A stretch of DNA of 64,000 nt, from NCBI GenBank assembly GCA_916613615.1, contig OU744727.1:20158093-20222092 (forward strand), read 5' to 3'. The stretch is from Steromphala cineraria (lineage: Eukaryota > Mollusca > Gastropoda > Trochida > Trochidae). Made by a program: the position numbers and the translations under genes. The notes beneath the pieces are model-generated. The model saw nothing but the letters and a program-made list of their open reading frames with translations, ran no database searches and was not told the origin of the DNA. Shown piece after piece: positions 53,326-64,000 of this stretch (position 1 is its first letter; each line of letters begins with the position of its first letter).

Positions 53326-56300
53326 ATGTACACAAAAATAAATGCTATCTGCTGGTGCCAACCAATCTTCTCACAGATTTTTAGTTTTTGTATAATTGGC
53401 TTTAGATGCGACCTTTATGTAGAGTTGAGCAGATATTGTCATTATTTTCCCTACGATGAAATTTTCTTAATATGGCTTGGATATGCACCAAAATGGGCTC
53501 AAATGTACACAAAAATAAATGCTATCTGCTGGTGCCAACCAATCTTCTCACAGATTTTTAGTTTTTGTATAATTGGCTTTAGATGCGACCTTTATGTAGA
53601 GTTGAGCAGATATTGTCATTATTTTCCCTACGATTAAATTTTCTTAATATGACTTGGATATGCACCAAAATGGGCTCAAATGTACACAAAAATAAATGCT
53701 ATCTGCTGGTGCCAACCAATCTTCTCACAGATTTTTAGTTTTTGTATAATTGGCTTTAGATGCGACCTTTATGTAGAGTTGAGCAGATATTGTCATTATT
53801 TTCCCTACGATGAAATTTTCTTAATATGGCTTGGATATGCACCAAAATGGGCTCAAATGTACACAAAAATAAATGCTTTCTGCTGGTGCCAACCAATCTT
53901 CTCACAGATTTTTAGTTTTTGTATAATTGGCTTTAGATGCGACCTTTATGTAGAGTTGAGCAGATATTGTCATTATTTTCCCTACGATGAAATTTTCTAA
54001 ATATGGCTTGGATATGCACCAAAATGGGCTCAAATGTACACAAAAATAAATGCTTTCTGCTGGTGCCAACCAATCTTCTCACAGATTTTTAGTTTTTGTA
54101 TAATTGGCTTTAGATGCGACCTTATTGTACATTTGAGCAGATATTGTCATTATTGTCCCTACGATGAAAGTTTCTTAATATAGCTTGGATATGCACCAAA
54201 ATAGGCTCAAATGTACACAAAAATAAATGCTATCTGCTGGTGCCAACCAATCTTCTCACAGATGTTTAGTTTTTGTATAATTGGCTTTAGATGCGACCTT
54301 TATGTAGAGTTGAGCAGATATTGTCATTATTTTCCCTACGATGAAATTTTCTTAATATGGCTTGGATATGCACCAAAATGGGCTCAAATGTACACAAAAT
54401 AAATGCTATCTGCTGGTGCCAACCAATCTTCTCACAGATTTTTAGTTTTTGTATAATTGGCTTTAGATGCGACCTTTATGTAGAGTTGAGCAGATATTGT
54501 CATTATTTTCCCTACGATTAAATTTTCTTAATAAGGCTTGGATATGCACCAAAATGGGCTCAAATGTACACAAAAATAAATGCTATCTGCTGGTGCCAAC
54601 CAATCTTCTCACAGATTTTTAGTTTTGTATAATTGGCTTTAGATGCGACCTTTATGTAGAGTTGAGCAGATATTGTCATTATTTTCCCTACGATAAAATG
54701 TTCTTAATATGACTTGGATATGCACCAAAATGGGCTCAAATGTACACAAAAATAAATGCTATCTGCTGGTGCCAACCAATCTTCTCACAGATTTTTAGTT
54801 TTGTATAATTGGCTTTAGATGCGACCTTTATGTAGAGTTGAGCAGATATTGTCATTATTTTCCCTACGATAAAATTTTCTTAATATGACTTGGATATGCA
54901 CCAAAATGGGCTCAAATGTACACAAAAATAAATGCTATCTGCTGGTGCCAACCAATCTTCTCACAGATTTTTAGTTTTTGTATAATTGGCTTTAGATGCG
55001 ACCTTTATGTAGAGTTGAGCAGATATTGTCATTATTTTCCCTACGATGAAATTTTCTTAATATGGCTTGGATATGCACCAAAATGGGCTCAAATGTACAC
55101 AAAAATAAATGCTATCTGCTGGTGCCAACCAATCTTCTCACAGATTTTTAGTTTTTGTATAATTGGCTTTAGATGCGACCTTTATGTAGAGTTGAGCAGA
55201 TATTGTCATTATTTTCCCTACGATGAAATTTTCTTAATATGGCTTGGATATGCACCAAAATGGGCTCAAATGTACACAAAAATAAATGCTTTCTGCTGGT
55301 GCCAACCAATCTTCTCACAGATTTTTAGTTTTTGTATAATTGGCTTTAGATGCGACCTTATTGTACATTTGAGCAGATATTGTCATTATTGTCCCTACGA
55401 TGAAAGTTTCTTAATATAGCTTGGATATGCAACAAAATAGGCTCAAATGTACACACAAATAAATGCTATCTGCTGGTGCCAACCAATCTTCTCACAGATT
55501 TTTAGTTTTTGTATACTTGGCTTTAGATGCGACCTTTATGTAGAGTTGAGCAGATATTGTCATTATTGTCCCTACGATGGAATTTTCTTAATATGGCTTG
55601 GATATGCACCAAAATGGGCTCAAATGTACACAAAAATAAATGCTATCTGCTGGTGCCAACCAATCTTCTCACAGATTTTTAGTTTTTGTATAATTGGCTT
55701 TAGATGCGACCTTTATGTAGAGTTGAGCAGATATTGTCATTATTTTCCCTACCATGAAATGTTCTTAATATGGCTTGGATATGCACCAAAATGGGCTCAA
55801 ATGTACACAAAAATAAATGCTATCTGCTGGTGCCAACCAATCTTCTCACAGATTTTTAGTTTTTGTATAATTGGCTTTAGATGCGACCTTTATGTAGAGT
55901 TGAGCAGATATTGTCATTATTTTCCCTACGATAAAATTTTCTTAATATGACTTGGATATGCACCAAAATGGGCTCAAATGTACACAAAAATAAATGCTTT
56001 CTGCTGGTGCCAACCAATCTTCTCACATATTTTTTGTTTTTGTATAATTGGCTTTAGATGCGACCTTTATGTAGAGTTGAGCAGATATTGTCATTATTTT
56101 CCCTACGATGGAATTTTCTTAATATGGCTTGGATATGCACCAAAATGGGCTCAAATGTACACAAAAATAAATGCTATCTGCTGGTGCCAACCAATCTTCT
56201 CACAGATTTTTAGTTTTTGTATAATTGGCTTTAGATGCGACCTTTATGTAGAGTTGAGCAGATATTGTCATTATTTTCCCTACGATGAAACTTTCTTAAT

Positions 56301-58276
56301 AAGGCTTGGATATGCACCAAAATGGGCTCAAATGTACACAAACATAAATGCTATCTTCTGGTGCCAACCAATCTTCTCACAGATTTTTAGTTTTTGTATA
56401 ATTGGCTTTAGATGCGACCTTTATGTAGAGTTGAGCAGATATTGTCATTATTTTCCCTACGATGGAATTTTCTTAATATGGCTTGGATATGCACCAGAAT
56501 GGGCTCAAATGTACACAAAAATAAATGCGATCTGCTGGTGCCAACCAATCTTCTCACAGATTTTTAGTTTTTGTATAATTGGCTTTAGATGCGACCTTTA
56601 TGTAGAGTTGAGCAGATATTGTCATTATTTTCCCTACGATGGAATTTTCTTAATATGACTTGGATATGCACCAAAATGGGCTCAAATGTACACAAAAATA
56701 AATGCTATCTGCTGGTGCCAACCAATCTTCTCACAGATTTTTAGTTTTTGTATAATTGGCTTTAGATGCGACCTTTATGTAGAGTTGAGCAGATATTGTC
56801 ATTATTTTCCCTACGATGAAATTTTCTTAATATGACTTGGATATGCACCAAAATGGGCTCAAATGTACACAAAAATAAATGCTATCTGCTGGTGCCAACC
56901 AATCTTCTCACAGATTTTTAGTTTTTGTAAAATTGGCTTTAGATGCGACCTTTATGTAGAGTTGAGCAGATATTGTCATTATTTTCCCTACGATGAAATT
57001 TTCTTAATATGGCTTGGATATGCACCAAAATGGGCTCAAATGTACACAAAAATAAATGCTATCTGCTGGTGCCAACCAATCTTCTCACAGATTTTTAGTT
57101 TTTGTATAATTGGCTTTAGATGCGACCTTTATGTAGAGTTGAGCAGATATTGTCATTATTTTCCCTACGATAAAATGTTCTTAATATGACTTGGATATGC
57201 ACCAAAATGGGCTCAAATGTACACAAAAATAAATGCTATCTGCTGGTGCCAACCAATCTTCTCACAGATGTTTAGTTTTTGTATAATTGGCTTTAGATGC
57301 GACCTTTATGTAGAGTTGAGCAGATATTGTCATTATTTTCCCTACGATGAAATTTTCTTAATATGGCTTGGATATGCACCAAAATGGGCTCAAATGTACA
57401 CAAAAATAAATGTTATCTGCTGGTGCCAACCAATCTTCTCACAGATTTTTAGTTTTTGTATAATTGGCTTTAGATGCGACCTTTATGTAGAGTTGAGCAG
57501 ATATTGTCATTATTTTCCCTACGATTAAATTTTCTTAATATGGTTTGGATATGCACCAAAATGGGCTCAAATGTACACAAAAATAAATGCTATCTGCTGG
57601 TGCCAACCAATCTTCTCACAGATTTTTAGTTTTGTATAATTGGCTTTAGATGCGACCTTTATGTAGAGTTGAGCAGATATTGTCATTATTTTCCCTACGA
57701 TAAAATTTTCTTAATATGACTTGGATATGCACCAAAATGGGCTCAAATGTACACAAAAATAAATGCTATCTGCTGGTGCCAACCAATCTTCTCACATATT
57801 TTTAGTTTTTGTATAATTGGCTTTAGATGCGACCTTTATGTAGAGTTGAGCAGATATTGTCATTATTTTCCCTACGATAAAATTTTCTTAATATGGCTTG
57901 GATATGCACCAAAATGGGCTCAAATGTACACAGAAATAAATGCTATCTGCTGGTGCCAACCAATCTTCTCACAGATTTTTAGTTTTTGTATAATTGGCTT
58001 TAGATGCGACCTTTATGTAGAGTTGAGCAGATATTGTCATTATTTTCCCTACGATAAAATTTTCTTAATATGACTTGGATATGCACCAAAATGGGCTCAA
58101 TTGTACACAAAAATAAATGCTATCTGCTGGTGCCAACCAATCTTCTCACAGATTTTTTGTTTTGTATAATTGGCTTTAGATGCGACCTTTATGTAGAGTT
58201 GAGCAGATATTGTCATTATTTTCCCTACGATAAAATTTTCTTAATATGACTTGGATATGCACCAAAATGGGCTCAA

Positions 58277-60400
58277 ATGTACACAAAAATAAATGCTATC
58301 TGCTGGTGCCAACCAATCTTCTCACAGATTTTTAGTTTTTGTATAATTGGCTTTAGATGCGACTTTTATGTAGAGTTGAGCAGATATTGTCATTATTTTC
58401 CCTACGATGAAATTTTCTTAATATGGCTTGGATATGCACCAAAATGGGCTCAAATGTACACAAAAATAAATGCTTTCTGCTGGTGCCAACCAATCTTCTC
58501 ACAGATTTTTAGTTTTTGTATAATTGGCTTTAGATGCGACCTTTATGTAGAGTTGAGCAGATATTGTCATTATTTTCCCTACGATGAAATTTTCTTAATA
58601 TGGCTTGGATATGCACCAAAATGGGCTCAAATGTACACAAAAATAAATGCTATCTGCTGGTGCCAACCAATCTTCTCACAGAATTTTAGTTTTTGTATAA
58701 TTGGCTTTAGATGCGACCTTTATGTAGAGTTGAGCAGATATTGTCATTATTGTCCCTACGATGGAATTTTCTTAATATGGCTTGGATATGCACCAAAATG
58801 GGCTCAAATGTACACAAAAATAAATGCTTTCTGCTGGTGCCAACCAATCTTCTCACAGATTTTTAGTTTTTGTATAATTGGCTTTAGATGCGACCTTATT
58901 GTACATTTGAGCAGATATTGTCATTATTGTCCCTACGATGAAACTTTCTTAATATGGCTTGGATATGCACCAAAATGGGCTCAAATGTACACAAACATAA
59001 ATGCTATCTGCTGGTGCCAACCAATCTTCTCACAGATTTTTAGTTTTTGTATAATTGGCTTTAGATGCGACCTTTATGTAGAGTTGAGCAGATATTGTCA
59101 TTATTTTCCCTACGATAAAATTTTCTTAATATGACTTGGATATGCACCAAAATGGGCTCAAATGTACACAAAAATAAATGCTATCTGCTGGTGCCAACCA
59201 ATCTTCTCACAGATTTTTTGTTTTGTATAATTGGCTTTAGATGCGACCTTTATGTAGAGTTGAGCAGATATTGTCATTATTTTCCCTACGATAAAATTTT
59301 CTTAATATGACTTGGATATGCACCAAAATGGGCTCAAATGTACACAAAAATAAATGCTATCTGCTGGTGCCAACCAATCTTCTCACAGATTTTTAGTTTT
59401 TGTATAATTGGCTTTAGATGCGACCTTTATGTAGAGTTGAGCAGATATTGTCATTATTTTCCCTACGATGAAATTTTCTTAATATGGCTTGGATATGCAC
59501 CAAAATGGGCTCAAATGTACACAAAAATAAATGCTTTCTGCTGGTGCCAACCAATCTTCTCACAGATTTTTAGTTTTTGTATAATTGGCTTTAGATGCGA
59601 CCTTTATGTAGAGTTGAGCAGATATTGTCATTATTTTCCCTACGATGAAATTTTCTTAATATGGCTTGGATATGCACCAAAATGGGCTCAAATGTACACA
59701 AAAATAAATGCTATCTGCTGGTGCCAACCAATCTTCTCACAGAATTTTAGTTTTTGTATAATTGGCTTTAGATGCGACCTTTATGTAGACTTTAGCAGAT
59801 ATTGTCATTATTGTCCCTACGATGAAATTTTCTTAATATGGCTTGGATATGCACCAAAATGGGCTCAAATGTACACAAAAATAAATGCTATCTGCTGGTG
59901 CCAACCAATCTTCTCACAGATTTTTAGTTTTTGTATAATTGGCTTTAGATGCGACCTTATTGTACATTTGAGCAGATATTGTCATTATTGTCCCTACGAT
60001 GAAAGTTTCTTAATATGGCTTGGATATGCACCAAAATAGGCTCAAATGTACACAAAAATAAATGCTATCTGCTGGTGCCAACCAATCTTCTCACAGAATT
60101 TTAGTTTTTGTATAATTGGCTTTAGATGCGACCTTTATGTAGAGTTGAGCAGATATTGTCATTATTTTCCCTACTATGAAATTTTCTTAATATGGCTTGG
60201 ATATGCACCAAAATGGGCTCAAATGTACACACACAAAAATGCTATCTGCTGGTGCCAACCAATCTTCTCACAGATTTTTAGTTTTTGTATAATTGGCTTT
60301 AGATGCGACCTTTATGTAGAGTTGAGCAGATATTGTCATTATTTTCCCTACGATGAAATTTTCTTAATATGGCTTGGATATGCACCAAAATGGGCTCAAA
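58277..60400 (+). repeat. 6-unit HOR (about 1,061 bp), two copies
   Basis: Units at 58,277-59,337 match those from 59,338: A-type, CTTTCTGC, A-type ending in CAGAATTTTAG, a TGTCCC-bearing unit and a B-type unit. GATTTTTTGTTTTG precedes each copy (about 58,151 and 59,212). The offset of 1,061 bp is six units minus one base. The second copy has GTAGACTTTAGC near 59,786 and a further CAGAATTTTAG unit near 60,095. The pattern resembles 44,131-44,838. Confidence 0.75.
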
Positions 60401-60570
60401 TGTACACAAAAATAAATGCTATCTGCTGGTGCCAACCAATCTTCTCACAGATTTTTAGTTTTTGTATAATTGGCTTTAGATGCGACCTTTATGTAGAGTT
60501 GAGCAGATATTGTCATTATTTTCCCTACGATAAAATTTTCTTAATATGACTTGGATATGCACCAAAATGG

Positions 60571-63500
60571 GCTCAAATGTACACAAAAATAAATGCTTTC
60601 TGCTGGTGCCAACCAATCTTCTCACATATTTTTAGTTTTTGTATAATTGGCTTTAGATGCGACTTTTATGTAGAGTTGAGCAGATATTGTCATTATTTTC
60701 CCTACGATGGAATTTACTTAATATGACTTGGATATGCACCAAAATGGGCTCAAATGTACACAAAAATAAATGCTATCTGCTGGTGCCAACCAATCTTCTC
60801 ACAGATTTTTAGTTTTTGTATAATTGGCTTTAGATGCGACCTTATTGTACATTTGAGCAGATATTGTCATTATTTTCCCTACGATGAAATTTTCTTAATA
60901 TGGCTTGGATATGCACCAGAATGGGCTCAAATGTACACAAAAATAAATCCTATCTGCTGGTGCCAGCCAATCTTCTCACAGATTTTTAGTTTTTGTATAA
61001 TTGGCTTTAGATGCGACCTTTATGTAGAGTTGAGTAGATATTGTCATTATTATCCCTACGATGAAATTTTCTTAATATGGCTTGGATATGCACAAAAATG
61101 GGCTCAAATGTACACAAAAATAAATGCTTTCTGCTGGTGCCAATCAATCTTCTCACAGATTTTTAGTTTTTGTATAATTGGCTTTAGATGCGACCTTATT
61201 GTACATTTGAGCAGATATTGTCATTATTTTCCCTACGATGAAATTTTCTTAATATGGCTTGGATATGCACCAAAATGGGCTCAAATGTACACAAAAATAA
61301 ATGCTATCTGCTGGTGCCAACCAATCTTCTCACATATTTTTAGTTTTTGTATAATTGGCTTTAGATGCGACCTTTATGTAGAGTTGAGCAGATATTGTCA
61401 TTATTGTCCCTACGATGAAAGTTTCTTAATATAGCTTGGATATGCACCAAAATGGGCTCAAATGTACACAAAAATAAATGCTATCTGCTGGTGCCAACCA
61501 ATCTTCTCACAGATTTTTAGTTTTTGTATAATTGGCTTTAGATGCGACCTTTATGTAGAGTTGAGCAGATATTGTCATTATTGTCCCTAAGATGAAAGTT
61601 TCTTAATATGGCTTGGATATGCACCAAAATGGGCTCAAATGTACACAAAAATAAATGCTATCTGCTGGTGCCAACCAATCTTCTCACAGATTTTTAGTTT
61701 TTTGTATAGTTGGCTTTAGATGCGACCTTTATGTAGAATTGAGCAGATATTGTCATTATTTTCCCTACGATGAAACTTTCTTAATATGGCTTGGATATGC
61801 ACCAAAATGGGCTCAAATGTACACAAACATAAATGCTATCTGCTGGTGCCAACCAATCTTCTCACAGATTTTTAGTTTTTGTATAATTGGCTTTAGATGC
61901 GACCTTATTGTACATTTGAGCAGATATTGTCATTATTTTCCCTACGATGAAATTTTCTTAATATGGCTTGGATATGCACCAAAATGGGCTCAAATGTACA
62001 CAAAAATAAATGCTATCTGCTGGTGCCAACCAATCTTCTCACATATTTTTAGTTTTTGTATAATTGGCTTTAGATGCGACCTTTATGTAGAGTTGAGCAG
62101 ATATTGTCATTATTGTCCCTACGATGAAAGTTTCTTAATATAGCTTGGATATGCACCAAAATGGGCTCAAATGTACACAAAAATAAATGCTATCTGTTGG
62201 TGCCAACCAATCTTCTCACAGATTTTTAGTTTTTGTATAATTGGCTTTAGATGCGACCTTTATGTAGAGTTGAGCAGATATTGTCATTATTGTCCCTAAG
62301 ATGAAAGTTTCTTAATATGGCTTGGATATGCACCAAAATATGCTCAATTGTACACAAAAATAAATGCTATCTGCTGGTGCCAACCAATCTTCTCACAGAT
62401 TTTTAGTTTTTGTATAGTTGGCTTTAGATGCGACCTTTATGTAGAATTGAGCAGATATTGTCATTATTTTCCCTACGATGGAATTTTCTTAATATGGCTT
62501 GGATATGCACCAAAATGGGCTCAAATGTACACAAACATAAATGCTATCTGCTGGTGCCAACCAATCTTCTCACAGATTTTTAGTTTTTGTATAATTGGCT
62601 TTAGATGCGACCTTTATGTAGAGTTGAGCAGATATTGTCATTATTTTCCCTATGATGGAATTTTCTTAATATGGCTTGGATATGCACCAGAATGGGCTCA
62701 AATGTACACAAAAATAAATGCTATCTGCTGGTGCCAACCAATCTTCTCACAGATTTTTAGTTTTTGTATAATTGGCTTTAGATGCGACCTTTATGTAGAG
62801 TTGAGCAGATATTGTCATTATTGTCCCTACGATGAAAGTTTCTTAATATGGCTTGGATATGCACCAAAATGGGCTCAAATGTACACAAAAATAAATGCTA
62901 TCTGCTGGTGCCAACCAATCTTCTCACAGATTTTTAGTTTTTGCATAGTTGGCTTTAGATGCGACCTTTATGTAGAATTGAGCAGATATTGTCATTATTT
63001 TCCCTACGATGAAACTTTCTTAATATGGCTTGGATATGCACCAAAATGGGCTCAAATGTACACAAACATAAATGCTATCTGCTGGTGCCAACCAATCTTC
63101 TCACAGATTTTTAGTTTTTGTATAATTGGCTTTAGATGCGACCTTTATGTAGAGTTGAGCAGATATTGTCATTATTTTCCCTACGATGGAATTTTCTTAA
63201 TATGGCTTGGATATGCACCAGAATGGGATCAAATGTACACAAACATAAATGCTATCTGCTGGTGCCAACCAATCTTCTCACAGATTTTTAGTTTTTGTAT
63301 AATTGGCTTTAGATGCGACCTTTATGTAGAGTTGAGAAGATATTGTCATTATTGTCCCTACGATGAAATTTTCTTAATATGGCTTGGATATGCACAAAAA
63401 TGGGCTCAAATGTACACAAAAATAAATGCTTTCTGCTGGTGCCAACCAATCTTCTCACAGATTTTTAGTTTTTGTATAATTGGCTTTAGATGCGACCTTT

Positions 63501-64000
63501 ATGTAGAGTTAAGCAGATATTGTCATTATTTTCCCTACGATGGAATTTTCTTAATATGGCTTGGATATGCACCAAAATGGGCTCAAATGTACACAAAAAT
63601 AAATGCTATCTGCTGGTGCCAACCAATCTTCTCACAGATTTTTAGTTTTTGTATAATTGGCTTTAGATGCGACCTTTATGTAGAGTTGAGCAGATATTGT
63701 CATTATTTTCCCTACGATAAAATTTTCTTAATATGACTTGGATATGCATCAAAATGGGCTCAAATGTACACAAAAATAGATGCTATCTGCTGGTGCCAAC
63801 CAATCTTCTCACAGATTTTTAGTTTTTGTATAATTGGCTTTAGATGCGACCTTTATGTAGAGTTGAGCAGATATTGTCATTATTTTCCCTACGATGAATT
63901 TTTCTTAATATGGCTTGGATATTCACCAAAATGGGCTCAAATGTACACAAAAATAAATGCTTTCTGCTGGTGCCAACCAATCTTCTCACAGATTTTTAGT
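60571..64000 (+). repeat. Array zone 4: A/B mosaic units, few codon-50 stops
   Basis: About 19 units. Only one codon-50 TGA is seen, near 63,734. Variants confined to this end include GTATAGTTGG with GTAGAATTGAGC (61,705; 62,413; 62,945), CCCTAAGATGAAAG (61,586; 62,295), CCTATGATGG (62,649) and single base changes such as GCCAGCC (60,961) and GCCAATCAATC (61,140). Several units combine the B-type 5' part with the A-type 3' part. Unit divergence looks higher here than in zone 2, judged by eye. Confidence 0.65.
61264..63420 (+). repeat. Short-period HOR: 4-unit then 3-unit spacing
   Basis: CCCTAAGATGAAAG at 61,586 and 62,295 is 709 bp apart (four units plus one base). GTATAGTTGG with GTAGAATTGAGC recurs at about 61,705, 62,413 and 62,944, that is 709 and then 531 bp apart (three units). 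The extra base is the sixth T in AGTTTTTTGTATAG near 61,700. ACACAAACATAAATG follows one unit later each time. Confidence 0.7.

Larger units (their letters stand above)
35651..60570 (+). repeat. Array zone 3: mixed units with many local duplications
   Basis: About 141 units. Codon-50 TGA remains common (about 45 by hand count), and B-type units reappear at 35,819 but are absent between 48,023 and 54,033. Zone-specific variants include CCTACCATGAAATG (36,121; 38,066; 39,305; 55,749), CACATATTTTTTG (38,518; 39,757; 47,184; 48,600; 56,024), CAGAATTTTAG (44,533; 44,887; 45,242; 58,680; 59,740; 60,095) and TATAGCTTGG. Several HOR blocks of 2, 6, 7 and 8 units lie here and are listed separately. 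Confidence 0.7.
1..64000 (+). repeat. 177-bp satellite DNA array, about 361 head-to-tail units
   Basis: The same 177-bp unit repeats from the first to the last base with no interruption and no inversion of orientation. Phased on ATGTACAC, unit starts fall at 69, 246 and so on to 63,941; the distance equals 361 units minus 25 bases. Constant landmarks in each unit, in order, are ATGTACAC (1-8), GGTGCCAACCAATC (about 29-42), CACAGATTTTTAG (about 47-59), GTATAATTGGC (about 65-75), AGATGCGACC (about 79-88), GAGCAGATATTGTC (about 102-115), TTCCCTACGAT (about 122-132) and CTTGGATATGCACC (about 151-164). The consensus is about 34% G+C. Known biology: arrays like this are typical of eukaryotic centromeric or heterochromatic satellites. 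Centromere function is inference only. The family was not recognised. Confidence 0.98.

Noticed and set aside
69..63736. Dozens of plus-strand ORFs of 60-658 codons as protein-coding genes or one giant repeat protein
   Set aside because: All are the same 59-codon satellite unit joined in one frame. They start and stop at recurrent satellite variants (TGA/TAG at codons 10 and 50, TAA at 45, 48 and 59, TAG at 57) and at 1-bp indels. No unique termini, introns or flanking genes are visible.
1..64000. CRISPR array
   Set aside because: There are no unique spacers between short repeats; the full 177 bp is conserved and contiguous from unit to unit.
1..64000. Trypanosoma minichromosome 177-bp repeat, suggested by the identical unit length
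   Set aside because: I see no resemblance to what I remember of that family's sequence, and equal length alone is not evidence. A database alignment would settle it.
1..64000. CENP-B box in the monomer
   Set aside because: No match to the TTCG....A..CGGG pattern is visible in A-type or B-type units on either strand.
1..64000. Embedded transposon, rDNA, tRNA or unique gene between units
   Set aside because: Unit spacing accounts for essentially every base. The largest departures are a 7-bp insertion and a 9-bp deletion.

Overview
The whole 64,000-base window is one uninterrupted head-to-tail satellite DNA array. The unit is 177 bp. All copies lie in the same orientation, and I see no unrelated sequence anywhere. 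The first complete unit, phased on an ATGTAC tag, starts at 69 and the last visible one at 63,941. That span is 361 units with a net loss of about 25 bases. Both ends of the window cut through a unit (1-68 and 63,941-64,000), so the array continues on both sides. I count 61 G+C in the 177-bp consensus (about 34%). There are no supportable protein genes, RNA genes, transposons, CRISPR arrays or origins.

The organism cannot be named from this. A long homogeneous array with a near-nucleosomal unit and local higher-order repeats (HORs) is typical of centromeric, pericentromeric or other heterochromatic satellite in a eukaryotic nuclear genome. I do not recognise the monomer as a known family.

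The unit is a multiple of three, and one plus-strand frame is open through its 59 codons, so adjoining units give ORFs of up to 658 codons. I read this as a property of the repeat and not as genes. Stops recur at six or more codon positions, 1-bp indels break the frame repeatedly, and most variants between units would change the amino acid.

Layout by hand count. (1) 1-27,650: few nonsense variants, many B-type units (a linked variant haplotype carrying TGTACATTTGAGC), local HORs of 3, 5, 7 and 9 units, and an indel-rich stretch at about 15.2-18.0 kb. (2) 27,651-35,650: no B-type unit until the next zone begins, TGA at codon 50 in most units, and two copies of a clear 14-unit HOR. (3) 35,651-60,570: mixed, with local duplications of 2, 6, 7 and 8 units and a dispersed duplication of about 2.3 kb. 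(4) 60,571-64,000: few nonsense variants, A/B mosaic units and short 3- and 4-unit periodicities.

The most interesting signal is structural. B-type units carry a perfect 13-bp reverse complement of the tag that spans every monomer junction, while the ordinary units carry a two-mismatch version of it. B-type units therefore place a regular inverted motif inside an otherwise directly repeated array.
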